From assembly GCF_963676685.1 (NCBI RefSeq), contig NC_092349.1, positions 37,864,293-37,928,292 of the forward strand: a stretch of DNA of 64,000 nt. Reading direction: 5' to 3'. This document shows, piece by piece, positions 34,571 to 46,345 of this stretch. The first letter of the stretch is position 1; every line of letters begins with the position of its first letter. Position numbers and translations under genes: made by a program. Source of the stretch: Mytilus edulis. Its lineage: Eukaryota > Mollusca > Bivalvia > Mytilida > Mytilidae. Under the pieces are notes generated by a model that was not told the origin of the DNA, made no database searches, and saw only the letters and a list, made by a program, of their open reading frames with translations.

Positions 34571-34979
34571 GTGGTGAACGATGGCGGCAACTAGTAAGAT
34601 GTAAAAAGTTCTATCGAACATCTTGTACGATTTGTGAAATATGTATACCCCCACCGTAGTCTGCGTCGCTCACCTGATTCTCCTTTTGGTTTTTGAAATC
34701 ATATGAAAATAGATTAAAATCATAAAAGATACCCAAATAATGATTGAGGCCAAAGGTTTAATATCGGCCCCATAATTTAATAAAATCCTGGTGGCTATCT
34801 TGAACAGTAAATCGGCAACAAAGTAGCAACACTTCATCAGTTCCTTATAACCAATATTTATTACATATAAGAAGATGTAACAATGTTTAAAAGAAAAACC
34901 ATTATAGGTTTTCAACAAGGAACCAAAGCCCTTGGCTCACACCAAAAAAAAAAACAAGCCATGAAGGGCTCATAAACTG

Positions 34980-35610
34980 ACTAGTGTAAAAAAAATCATG
35001 CCATGTTTGGTTTCATTCCACTCAGTTGTTCTCTAAAAGAAGATACTAGTATATGTACGTATTCCCAATAGGGTCCTTTGTTAAAACTAAGTCTCCCGTT
35101 TGCAACCATTTGGATGGTGGATCTGCTTCAAAGTAACGTTAACAACACTTGGTCATCACCTCTTTAGGAAGATTTATGCCATGTTTGGTGTCATTCCTTT
35201 CAGTGGTTCTTTAAAAAAGACATTTGTAAGTATTTCACATAGGGTCTTTTGATATACTGAATTCTCTGTTGGCAGCCATTTTGGAGGATTTGTTGGTTAC
35301 AAAGAATTACTAGGTAAGACCCTCATTAGGAACACTCATGCTACGTTTGGTTTCATTCCATTAGGTGATTCTCTAAAAGAATACATTTATATGGGTTTCC
35401 CTTAGGGTAATATGTTAAACTAAGTCCCGTTTGCGGCCATCTTGCTTCAAAATTAAAGTAACAACACTTGGTCAGAACCTCAAAAGAAATGTTCATGCAT
35501 GCCATGTTTGGTTCCGTTCAATACAGTGGTTCTCTTGAAGAAGTTTAAAATGTAACAAGTCAACGACGACGGACGACGGACGCCACGTGATGTAATATAC
35601 GTTAATAACA
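34980..35610 (+). repeat. Tandem ~160-180 bp units ending in ACGACGGACG
   Basis: GCCATGTTTGGT.TCATTCC and GGTTCTCT.AAA recur at about 35000, 35180, 35340 and 35500, followed by ACGACGGACGACGGACGCC. This is the internal organisation of a pearl-like element. Confidence 0.65.
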
Positions 35611-35715
35611 AAAGAGGAGGATTTAGGACCCCTTATGGAGCTACATATAAGATAAATGTATATACTCTTATAAGCATCAGTCCAAATGTTGTCTCAGTTT
35701 ATTTAGATACTTGGG

Positions 35716-36097
35716 GGTGCATTTCTTTCTAACACAAACGATACAAACGAATAAGCGCGCACATGTTTTGATCATTTGTTTCAAACATACGTTTGCAAAG
35801 TTTACATACTTTGAAAAACTATGCACTTGCTAAAAATGCGTCTACAGTTTGTCGTTCATCGGTTGTTAGAACAAACGCTACATTTGTTTCTAACTTCACC
35901 CTGATTAAACGATGTGTTTGTTTCTACGTTTGTAAAAAGTTTGTTTACCAACAACATGTGCATGCATTATTGGAAGTTCAATCAGGGTCAGTAAACACTG
36001 ATTTAAACGATGTATTTGTTTTTACTTTTGTAGCTTTTAGAAAACAACAACAAACTCCACACAACGTTTACAACATTTTGGTTAGAAAGAAATGCAC
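35716..36097. mobile_element. 382-bp MITE rich in ACAAACG motifs
   Basis: Perfect 17-bp inverted ends GTGCATTTCTTTCTAAC (35716-35732) and its complement (36081-36097) enclose many CGTTTG/CAAACG motifs in both orientations. No target duplication is certain. The open frame running through it is probably incidental. Confidence 0.6.
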
Positions 36098-36719
36098 TCT
36101 TTATAACAGTATCCTGGCTCTAGGCTATTAATATTTTATTTACTCCTTATAAATTCAGCGTGTATAGCAGGTAGCGACACCATAAATTCGGTATTCCTAC
36201 CGTGCCATTAATCAGAACTGAAATCAATGTTACAAGGCAATATATGATCGTCATACAATCGATTAAAAATGAAAACAAAACGTTAAAAGTGCATGCTTCC
36301 GGAGAGCTTTCATGATCTATCTTTATCAGTAACGCTTAACAGCCGAATATTTGAAAGCCAACAATTTAAAAACAACCGAAATAGTTGATAAAATGTTAAC
36401 TGAGATGATCGTTCAAAATGTGCATTCGCTGTTTTCATTTGCTGACATGATTGCAGATAGTAAAGAAGTAGAGCCAAAGAAAATAAAATCAAATTTGAAT
36501 GAATAGACGTGTTTTGAGCCATTTTATTCCTTAGGGCACAACAGAAAATATAAAAACTTCGATACTATTTTGACTGCTGCAAATATGGTCAGTTCTCACT
36601 GTTACTCCTAAATGATGGGCCCTGGGCAAAACCAAATAGTTCTGAACTATTTATCTGAAACTCTGATCTTACATAAGGGATTTATGGATTATTTTGAACG
36701 TAAATCAACTTGTTTGGTG

Positions 36720-37682
36720 CCCAGTTCAATAGGTTTATTCCCCCCCCCCCCCCCCCCCCAATAGATTCAAAACCTTAATTAACAGCTGCGCCATGAGCGC
36801 ATGATACGCCCGTAGTCTTGTGTGAAAGTTTTATGCAATAATCATAAATAGTTTCTGAGAAAGTTTTAAGCAATAACATATATTGTTTTTGAGATATGGC
36901 GGGACATATGACCCCCTCCCCCCCCCCCCCCCTCTTCTTTTTTTTTTAACAAAAAAACTAAATATCACTAAAATAAAATTTCGAATCAAAACCAAAAAGT
37001 ATACAGATCTTTAGATTAATATAACAAAGAAGTGTGTAAAGTTTTAAACAATAATCATAAATTGTTTTTGAGATACGGCGCGACATGTAAAAAAAAAAAC
37101 CTCCCCCTTTTTTACATAATACTCAATAACTCAAAAATGAAATTTTGAATCATCACCAAAAAGTATACAGATCTTTAGATTAATATAACAAAGAAGTGTG
37201 TAAAGTTTTAAGCAAAAGTCATAAATAGCTTTTGAGATACGGCGCGACATGTAAAAACCTCCTCCCCCTTTTTTTACAAAATACTCAATAACTCAAAAAT
37301 GAAATTTTGAACCATCACCAAAAAGTATACAGATCTTAAGATCAATATAACTAAGAAGTGTGTACAGTTTTAAGCAATAATCAAAAATCGTTTTTGATAT
37401 ACGGTGCGACATGTGAAAAAAACACACCCCTGTTTTAGATACAAAGTACCGTAACTCAAAAAGTTTTAATCCTTTTTTCACCAAAAAGTATACAGATCAT
37501 TTGACCATCATAAGAAACAACTATAATAAGTTTCATGAAATTTGTATAAGTCGTTCTCAAGTTACGGTGCGACATGTGTACACCGGACAGACAGACGGAC
37601 GAACGAACGAACGGACGCACAGACCAGAAAACATAATGCCCCTCTACTATCGTAGGTGACTATAGTAGGTGGGGCATAAAAA
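36720..37682 (+). mobile_element. Pearl-like element with four ~180-bp units and hairpin end
   Basis: The unit AAAAAGTATACAGATCTTTAGA...GAGATACGGCGCGACATG repeats near 36850, 37000, 37160 and 37330. ACAGACGGACGAACG microsatellite and a hairpin with GGTGGGGCATAAAA follow. The 3' end is shared with 27056-27358. Poly-C tracts lie at 36740-36760 and 36911-36933. Confidence 0.7.
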
Positions 37683-37885
37683 TAAAATTAGATGCAGGTG
37701 GAAACCCATTGGAAATAGAACAAAAGAATTGAAGCTCTTTATAAGGCTATAAATGCTTACTGTATTGTTTACTACAGTAATAACAATTTTTAAAGTTAAT
37801 AGAAACAAATAAAATGACAATTTTCTGCTAAAATATTTTATCATACAAATCCTATTCGCATAAGTTTTCAATTTATCCATTACAT

Positions 37886-38068
37886 AATTCGCCGTTTCAG
37901 AATCTAATGCATCCTGGGTAATATTTTCAAAAGCGTACACCAAAGCGTTTTGATTGGTTTAAAACGTTATAAACAATGGAAATTCAACCAATGACGTAAC
38001 TTTATTTTCTCTTTGGGGTACGAACAATGAAATTACCCATGATGCTTTAGATTCTGAAACGGCGAATT
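37886..38068. mobile_element. 183-bp MITE with ~36-bp inverted ends
   Basis: AATTCGCCGTTTCAGAAT at the left and ATTCTGAAACGGCGAATT at the right are exact inverses, and similarity continues through GCATC-TGGGTAAT. The insertion is absent from the paralogous block near 50365. The target duplication is ambiguous. Confidence 0.7.
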
Positions 38069-38713
38069 GAGTAGAACAAATAGATAACAAGTCGACAACA
38101 TGGTGTTCAGTTGGATCTGAAAAAAATGCATAACCTCCAATTCAAAAAAGAAAACAAAACCCCACGGATTTTATTTGTTTCTTGATTTTCCTTTCTGCCC
38201 TTCCATTATGTGACTCAAGAAAAAGTTTTAAAAAAAATGGGTATCAATTGCATCAAAAGGAGAAAATCGACAGCACCCTTGTACGTTAGGGCGTGTTTGA
38301 GTTACACGTCTTGAAAACGTATAAAGCAAAATTATTTGAAACATCATCTAGCTACAGATTTTATCGTTTTTTATATTAAAGGCTTCAGGTTGACTTTATA
38401 ACATCAAAAATTCACTGTAGTAAAAAATGAAATATATGGTTTAAGTGAATTACCTTTCTTATGAATCACAAAAGCAGAGTAGGTGTGTTCGGATAGAAAT
38501 TTTTTACTAATAGTAATGACGACAGTTGGGTCTTAAAAATGCATATATTCGAGAAAAAAAACTTCATGTGTGTGAAAACTATGGTTTATAGCACTTCAAC
38601 CACTCAACATTTATAGTCTGCCCTTCCACGAAATATTTAATTAGAGTTTTTCAAAATGTTTGAGTTTTCGAACATTGCACCAGCTGACAACCGATCAGAC
38701 AATAGTTTTAAGT

Positions 38714-38868
38714 CAGTGGCGGATCCAGAAATTTTCATAAGTGGGGGCCCGTTGACTGCCTAAAAGGGAGCCCGCTCTGGTCATGCTTCAGTGATTCCCT
38801 ATATAAACAACCAAATATTTTCCAGAAAAGGGGGGCGGGCCCCCTGCCCCCCTCTAAATCCGCCTCTG
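38714..38868. mobile_element. MITE, CAGTGGCGGAT family, proven by an empty site
   Basis: It is 155 bp long, starts CAGTGGCGGATCCAG, ends AATCCGCCTCTG, and is flanked by TAAGT on both sides (38709-38713, 38869-38873). The paralogous block at 51030 reads TTTTAAGTTGA without the element, so the insertion and its 5-bp duplication are seen directly. Confidence 0.85.
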
Positions 38869-39039
38869 TAAGTTGACTGAATGCAGAACAATCGGATTAA
38901 CTGATGCTTATTAGCTAGAAGACACATTTGTCTTTTAAAATACAACTGGCATATAAGGATCGTTATAGTGCTATGTGGATACATTTATCGGTTTTCAAGA
39001 GCTAAATTGGCAACGTGTCATCCCTACAATGACTTCTAA

Positions 39040-39910
39040 TTGTAAAAATTTGTAAGGGTTCCGCCGAACCCAGTGTCTCGCCTACTTTTGCTGTTAATCA
39101 CACACTCAACAAAAATGATGAAAGAAATCAATAAAAATGTTCCTCTCGATACTATCTTTTGATTGTCAGAAGCTTCTGTCCAAGTTTGGTAAAAATCCAG
39201 GATAGTTTAAGGATCTTAAAAATGTTTTAACTGAGACTTTATGTAATGTTAACTGGAAGAAAAACTAAGTCCATTTATAAGTAAAATACGGGAAAAATGG
39301 GATTTTTTTTTACAAAATTTACTTCTGGATACTATCTTATGATTAGAAACATGCTTCTGTCCAAGTTTGGTACAAATCCAGGATAGTTTAAGAAAGTTAT
39401 CAAAATTTAAAAAACTTTAACCACAAAGTGAATGTAATGTTTCCTGGCAGAAAAAAACTAAGTCCATTTATAAGTAAAATACAGAAAAATTGGAATTTTA
39501 GTTTTACAAAATTTACTTCTGGATACTATCTTATGATCATAAACAAGCTTCTGTCCAGGTTTGGTACAAATCCAGGATAGTTTAAGAAAGTTATTAAAAT
39601 TTTAAAAACTTTAACCACAGAGTGAATGTTATGTTTCCTGGCAGAAAAACTAAGTCCATTTATAAGTAAAATATGGAAAAAATGGAATTTTATTTTTACA
39701 AAATTTACTTCTGGATACTATCTTATGAACATAAACAAGCTTCTGTCCCAGTTTGGCAGAAATCCAGGATAGTTCAAGAAAGTTATTAAAATTTCAAAAA
39801 CTTTAACCAAAGTGAATATTTGTGGACGCCGCCGACGACACCGACGCCGACGGAATGTAGGATCGCTATGTCTCGCTTTTTCGACTTAAGTCGAAGGCTC
39901 GACAAAAATG
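39040..39910 (+). mobile_element. Pearl-like element with ~180-bp tandem units
   Basis: CTTCTGGATACTATCTTATGA and AAATCCAGGATAGTTTAAGAA recur four times (39150-39830). GACGCCGCCGACGACACCGA, a TCGACTTAAGTCGA hairpin and GGCTCGACAAAAATG follow. A partial copy is at 54990-55630. Confidence 0.75.
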
Positions 39911-40498
39911 AACTGACTTAATGGGGAGATAATTTTGACAATGTAGAATCCCCATTAATGAACTATGGAAATAATTCAAGCATGATTTTTTGTTTAGTTG
40001 TTATTGGCTTTGAACTAGCTTTCAGTAACTGTGCTTACTCTCAGTGAGATCTGTAATTTGAGTCTTAATAGTCTTTCTTTTTGTATTGAACAGATTTTTA
40101 TATTTTGTTCCTATGTTTTACTGTAACACAACTTTTGGAGATCACTGAATAGCATATACATCTTACAAATATTCTTTAGTTCAGCTTTTACACTAAGCTA
40201 CATAAAAAGATAGTTTAATCACAAAACTATACAGGAATCCTAATTTTATTTACACATTGATCCAGTTTGATGAGGTCAGGTGCCGCAGTATACACATGCA
40301 AAACCAATTTAAGAATATAAGACATCAGAAAAGAAGATAAAGATCATCCGCATTCTCAACTGTCAGAAATTAACTAGGGTGCACACACTTAAATGTCTTG
40401 TCTGCTGTTTACTTATCATTGACTTTATGTTGAAAGTCTGTAATATGTTGGTTTTACTACAAGTATCACATAAACTTTACATTATTAATGTTCTATAA
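39911..40498. other. Intergenic stretch without recognised features
   Basis: AT-rich sequence with a partial start of repeat A near 40378 (GGTGCACACACTTAAATGTC). No gene was recognised. Confidence 0.35.
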
Positions 40499-41962
40499 CA
40501 AGAGTGCACACACTGAAATGTCTCGCCTTCTATACTTATCACTGATATTATGTTGATAGTCCTAAGTATAAAGCTAGAGAGCCGTGGTGTAGTAGAGAGC
40601 CGTGGTGTAGTGGTTAGTGCATCGGACTACTAACACAAAGGTTCCTGGTTCGATTCCCGTTTGGGATGAAAATTTCAGGAACTCAATTTTCGGCTTTCCC
40701 TTGACACCATCTGCGAGTATGGTCTTGAGGAAACGATGATAGTCCGTCGGAAGGGGACGATAAATGGCTGACCCGTGTTAAGAGAGAGCCATATCTCTTA
40801 CACGTTAAAGACACCCTTGTAGATTTCGAAAAAGAGTAGGCTAATGCCGCTACAAGGCAGCACTCGCACCCGCAAAGTGGAAAGGGATTAATATAAGTTG
40901 CAAAACTTGTTTCCCAATCCACTATAAATAAATATGTTTAAATTAAAGCTAAGCTTTATTACAACTGTCACATAACTTAACATTAACCAAGATAACTTAT
41001 AAACAAAGACCAATGAACCTTGAAAATGAGATCAAGGTCAGATGAACCAAGCCAGGCAGACATGTACAGCTAACAATGCTTCTCTACAACATATATAGTT
41101 GACCTATTACTTGTAGTTTAAGAAAAATAGACCAAAACACAAAAACTTAACACTGTGCAATGAACCGTGAAAATGAGGTCACGGTCAAATAAAACCTGCG
41201 CAACTGACATAAAGATCATAAAATATTTCCATACACCAAATATAGTTGACCTATGGCATACAGTATTAGATAAAAAGACCGAAACTCAAAAACTCAACTT
41301 TGACCACTGAACCATGAAAATGAGGTCAAGGTCACATGACATCTGCCTGCTAGACATGTACACCTTACAATCATTCCATACAACAAATATAGTAGACCTA
41401 TTGCATATAGTATGAGAAAAATAGACCAAAACACAAAAATTTAACTATAACCACTGAACCATGAAAATGAAGTCAAGGTCAGATAACACCTGCCAGTTGG
41501 ACATGTACACCTTACAGTCCTTCCATACACCGAATATACTAGCCCTATTGCTTATAGTATCTGAGATATGGACTTGACCACCAAAACTTAACCTTGTTCA
41601 CTGATCCATGAAATGAGGTCGAGGTCAAGTGAAAACTATCTGACAGACATGAGGACCTTGCAAGGTACGCACATATTAAATATAATTATCCTATTACTTA
41701 TAATAAGAGAGAATTCAACATTACAAAAAAAATGAACTTTTTTTTTCAAGTGGTCACTGAACCATGAAAATGAAATCAAGGACATTGGACATGTGACTGA
41801 CGGAAACTTCGTAACATGAAGCATCTATATACAAAGTATGAAGCACCCAGGTCTTCCACCTTCTAAAATATAAAGCTTTTAAGAAGTTAGCTAACACCGC
41901 CGCCGCCGCCGGATCTCTATCCCTATGTCGAGCTTTCTGCAACAAAAGCTGCAGGCTCGACA
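40499..41962 (+). mobile_element. Repeat A, near full length, carrying a SINE
   Basis: It starts ACAAGAGTGCACACACTG and ends in the hairpin at 41926-41962 (TGTCGAGC...GCTCGACA) after a (CCG)n tract. Six or so diverged internal units of about 150 bp each contain CCATGAAAATGAGGTCA. Comparison with 42842-43957 shows that the SINE at 40576-40943 is a later insertion. Confidence 0.8.
40576..40943 (+). mobile_element. tRNA-Val-like SINE with 7-bp target duplication
   Basis: The head contains an A-box (TGGTGTAGTGGTTAGTGC), a loop CTAACAC as in tRNA-Val(AAC), and a B-box (GGTTCGATTCC). The first 18 bases are duplicated in tandem. A conserved-looking central body (GACCCGTGTTAAGAGAGAGC, CACGTTAAAGACACCC) and an A/T-rich tail (AAATAAATATG) follow. 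TAAAGCT flanks both sides (40569-40575, 40944-40950). The copy of repeat A at 42915 lacks it. Confidence 0.85.
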
Positions 41963-44376
41963 ACTAGGGGCTCTAAAGAGCCTGTGTCGCTCACCTTGGT
42001 CTGTGTGACTATTAAACAAAGGAAGCAGGTGGATTCATGACAAAATTGTATTTTGGTGATGGTGATGTGTTTGTACATCTAACTTTACTGAACATCCTTG
42101 CTGCTTACAATTATCTCTATCTATAATGAACTTGGCCCAGTAGTTTCAGTGGAAAATGTTAGTAAACATTTACAAATTTTATAAAAATTGTTGAAAATTG
42201 ACTATAAAGGACAATAACTCCTTAGGGGGTCAATTGACCATTTCGGTCATGTTGACTTATTTGTAAATCTTACTTTGCTGTGAACATTATTGCTGTTTAC
42301 AGTTTAAATCTATCTACATGTATAATAATATTCAAGACAATAACCAAAAACAGCAAAATTTCCTTACAATTACCAATTCAGGGGCAGCAACCCAACAACG
42401 GGTTGTCCGATTCATCTGAAAATTTCGAGCAGATAGATGTTGACCTGATAAACAATTTAAACCCATGTCAGATTTGCTCTAAACGCTTTGGTTTCAGAGT
42501 TATAAGCCAAAAACTGCATTTTACCCCTATGTTATATTTTTAGCCATGGCGGCCATCTTGGTTGGATGGCCGGGTCATCAGACACATTTTTTAAATAGAT
42601 ACCCCAAACATGATTGTGGATAAGTTTGGATTAATTTGGCCCAGTAGTTTCAGAGAAGATTTTTGTAAAAGATTACTAAGATTTACGAAAAATGGTTAAA
42701 AATTTACTATAAAGGGCAATAACTCCTATATGGGTCAACTGACCATTTCGGTCATGTTGACCTATTTGTTAATTTTACTTTGCTGAACATTATTGCTGTT
42801 TACAGTTTATCTCTATCTATAATAATATTCAAAATAATAACCACAAGAATGCACACGCTGAAATGTCTCGCCTTCTTTACTAATCATTGATATTATGTTG
42901 ATAGTCCTAAGTATAAAGCTAAGCTTTATTACAACTATCACACAAACAGAACATTAACCAAGATAACTAAACAAAGACCAATGAACCTTGAAAATGAGGT
43001 CAAGGTCAGATGAACCATGCCAGGCATACATGTACAGCTAACAATGCTTCTCTACAACATATATAGTTGACCTATTACTTGTAGTTTAAGAAAAATAGAC
43101 CAAAACACAAAAACTTAACACTGTGCAATCATCCGTGAAAATGAGGTCATGGTCAAATAAAACCTGCGCGACTGACATAAAGATCATAAAATATTTCCAT
43201 ACACCAAATATAGTTGACCTATGGCATATAGAATTAGATAAAAAGACCAAAACTCAAAAACTTAACTTTGACCACTGAACCATGAAAATGAGGTCAAGGT
43301 CACATGACATCTGCCCGCTAGAGATGTACACCTTACAATCATTCCATACAACAAATATAGTAGACCTATTGCATATAGTATGAGAAAAACAGACCAAAAC
43401 ACAAAAATTTAACTATAACCACTGAACCATGAAAATGAGGTCAAGGTCAAATGACACCTGCCAGTTGGACATGTACACCTTACAGTCCTTCCATACACCG
43501 AATATACTAGCCCTATTGCTTATAGTATCTGAGATATGGACTTGACCACCAAAACTTAACCTTGTTCACTGATCCATAAAATTAGGTCGAGGTCAAGTGA
43601 AAACTGTCTGACAGACATGAGGACCTTGCAAGGTACACACATATCAAATATAGTTATCCTATTACTTATAATAAGAGAGAATTCAACATTACAAAAAATC
43701 TGAACTTTGTTTTCAAGTGGTCACTGAACCATGAAAATGAGGTCAAGGACATTGGACATGTGACTGACGGAAACTTCGTAACATGAGGCATCTATATACA
43801 AAGTATGAAGCATCCAGGTCTTCCACCTTCTAAAATATAAAGCTTTTAAGAAGTTAGCTAACGCCGCCGCCGCCGCCGCCGCCGTAGCCGCTGCCGCCGC
43901 CGGATCACTATCCCTATGTCGAGCTTTCTGCAACAAAAGTTGCAGGCTCGACAAAAAACAGCAAAAATTCCCTAAAATTACCAATTCAGGGGCAGCAACC
44001 CAACAACGGGTTGTCGGATTCATCTGAAAATTTCAGGGCAGATAGATCTTGACCTGATAAACAATTTAACCCCCATGTCAGATTTGCTCTAAATGCTTTG
44101 GTTTCAGAGTTATAAGCCAAAAACTGCATTTTACCCCTATGTTCTATTTTTAGCCATGGCGGCAATCTTGGTTGGTTGGCCGGGTCACGCCACACATTTT
44201 TTAAACTAGATACCCCAATGATGATTGTGGCCAAGTTTGGTTTAATTTGGCCCAGTAGTTTCAGAGGAGAAGATTTTTGTAAAAGTTAACGATGACGGAC
44301 GACGACGAGGGATGCCGGGAGCCGGACGCCAAGTGATTGGAAGAGCTCACTTGGCCCTTTGGGCCAGGTGAGCTAA
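41963..44376 (+). mobile_element. Repeat B (GGTGAGCT-hairpin-ended), interrupted by repeat A
   Basis: It starts near GGGGCTCTAAAGAGCC and ends in the hairpin GAGCTCACTTGGCCC/GGGCCAGGTGAGCT followed by AAAAATG. A duplicated internal segment (CAGGGGCAGCAACCCAACAA, AGCCATGGCGGC-ATCTTGGTTG) flanks the repeat A copy at 42842-43957. A GACGGACGACGACGAGG tract precedes the hairpin. Confidence 0.7.
42842..43957 (+). mobile_element. Repeat A inserted in repeat B
   Basis: It runs from ACAAGAATGCACACGCTG to the hairpin 43918-43954 and A-tail, with a long (CCG)n tract at 43862-43903. It is very similar to 40499-41962 and provides the empty site for the SINE there. Confidence 0.8.
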
Positions 44377-44568
44377 AAATGAGGTCCAAGACAGACATGC
44401 ACACCTTACAGTCATTCCATACACAAAATATAGTTGACCTATGAGAAATAGACATAATAACAAAAGTTAAACTATTGACCAATGAACCATGAAAATGAGG
44501 TCAAGGTCAGATGAAACTCATCAGATGGACATGTACACCTTAGTATCATTTGATACATTAAATATATA

Positions 44569-45903
44569 CACAAAAAAAAAAGTTAAGCACCCCTCTGATA
44601 TATTGCAATATTTTTTTTTACCAAAATGTTAATATGAATATAAATATAGATTTTAACAAGATCAATGTTCCTTTAAAAAGATGTGACCATACAGGTTTGA
44701 CCGGTTAAGATATCAATGTATCATGCACATGAACCATGCCTCACATACAAATTACAAAATACAGTTTTCCCGTGCTTCAAATTTGAGTATTTAAGTCTAG
44801 CGATTTGAAAAATTTATTCACACTCTGTGAACATGGTACGAAGACGAATATTGGAGGCTCAAAGATGGCAGATTATCGGCATGCGGTCATCAGGGTTATC
44901 TTATAAAGCTATTGGACGTCAGATGGACTACCATTATACTGTAGTCAGCAGGCTTGTGCGGGAACACATCCAAACCAAAACACTTGTCAATTAAGATCAG
45001 GTAGACCATTGGTAACATTGCAGCATGAAGACAGGGCACTGCAACGCCTGGTTAGACGAATGCCATTTGCAACAAGTCCTGTTCTTAAAAGAGAATGGTT
45101 ACTTCATACACAGCTATCAACCAGAACCTTGAGGAACCAGTTGAAATCAGCAGGACTGTAGTCAAGGAGTGTAATAAGACGCCCCATGTTAACTGACCGA
45201 CATCTGTGTTTGGCATGGTGCTTAGCTCGTCAGTTGGAACTTGAGGAACTGGCGCAAGATCCATTGGTCAGACGAGAGCCGGTTTCTTCTGCATGTAACA
45301 GATGGGAGATTGAGAGTTTGGAGACATAAAAATACAGCATATACCCCAAGGAACATCAAAGCCACTGTCCCTTACGTTGGAGGGTCTGTGATGGTATGTG
45401 GATGCATCTCTCACGACTACTAATAGGAATTGGTCACTATGCGAGGAAACTTTAATGGTGATCAATACATCAAAGACGTTCTTTGGCCAGTAGTTGTACC
45501 TCATTTTGATAACCACCCATTAGCTGCAAGACCAGTGTTTATGGATGACAACGCTAGGCCACATCATTCAAGGGTGGTAACCACATTTCTGCAAGGCGAA
45601 GCAGTACCTCTTCCATGGCCTGCCATGATGAAATGGCATTAGTATCATGCCTAACAAACTCAGAAGGTCCATACTTAAAATGGACATGTTTAGTGTTTAA
45701 ACTGGACTTGTGCTTTTGTGACAATCTATTCATTAAATTATCATTTTTTTTTTGCAATCTGTTGTGTATTTCTTAAAGCTAATGTTATGTCCTTACAATA
45801 TGCATTACTAATTATGACACCAATTGTCCAAGGATCCCATGTCCCTCATCGTAATATTTGTCAATTCGAAAAAACCTGGGGATGCTTAACTTTTTTCTTT
45901 GTG
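44569..45903 (+). mobile_element. Tc1/mariner-like transposon (dead), TA duplication
   Basis: The inverted ends are CACAAA-AAAAAAGTTAAGCA (left) and its complement ending at 45903, with TA on each side (44567-44568, 45904-45905). The 1335-bp length and an internal transposase pseudogene fit a Tc1-like element. Confidence 0.85.
44833..45640 (+). pseudogene. Tc1-like transposase pseudogene
   Basis: The first 54 codons form a helix-turn-helix DNA-binding region (GLSYKAIGRQMDYHYTVVS) and end at a premature stop. Frame-shifted pieces continue as SGRPLVTLQHEDRALQRLV, then HWSDESRF (first catalytic D region, about 45260), GSVMVCGCIS and FMDDNARPHHS (second catalytic D, about 45540). After LPWPAM the SPDLNP-type region and third acidic residue are missing. 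It needs several frame corrections and is non-functional. Confidence 0.8.
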
Positions 45904-46345
45904 TATAGTTTATTACTTATATTATCTGAGAGATAGACCAAACCACAAAGACTAAACAACCAATAAACCATGAAACTGAAGTCAATGTCAGATAAATCTT
46001 ACAGTCTAATGTTCACTTTACCATTCCATTCACCAAATATGTTTGACCTAAAGCTTATAGTATCTGAGATACGGACTTGACTAAGCAACTTTAACTTTGA
46101 TAATTGATCCATGTGATGAGGTAGAGGTCAGGTAAACCCTACCCGAGGGTCATGTAGAAGTTGCAAGGAACACATTTACATCATATACATATCCTATTAC
46201 TCATAATAAGTGAGTTTTTCATTTTGCAAAAAAAACTATTTGTTTTCAAGTTGTCATTAAAATATGAAATCGAGGTCTAAGACGATGGACATATGACAGA
46301 CAGAAACTTCTTCACATAAGGTATCTATATACACCAACACATCGC

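Larger units (their letters stand above)
37683..39000 (+). repeat. ~1.1-kb dispersed repeat, copy with two nested MITEs
   Basis: This block is collinear with 50150-51300: both share AAAATGACAATTTTCT, CTGCCCTTCCATTATGTGACTC, TTAGGGCGTGTTTGAGTTA, CTTCCACGAAATATTTAATTA and ACATTTGTCTTTTAAAATAC. Relative to that copy it contains extra DNA at 37886-38068 and 38714-38868. No protein is suggested by either copy. Confidence 0.8.
44380..46345 (+). repeat. Diverged repeat A split by a Tc1-like transposon
   Basis: Units with AACCATGAAAATGAGGTCAAGG before 44560 and TTATAGTATCTGAGATACGG after 45905 belong to one repeat A copy. Its sequence is continuous once 44569-45903 is removed. Confidence 0.65.

Noticed and set aside
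35793-36131. 112-codon open frame
   Set aside because: It lies almost wholly inside the 382-bp MITE and shows no recognisable domain.
40590-40665. Possible tRNA-Val gene
   Set aside because: The boxes and loop resemble tRNA-Val, but the anticodon stem does not pair and a SINE body, tail and target duplication follow.
43721-44023. Alanine-rich 100-codon frame
   Set aside because: The alanines come from the (CCG)n tract of repeat A. The same frame occurs at 41754-41963 with other lengths.
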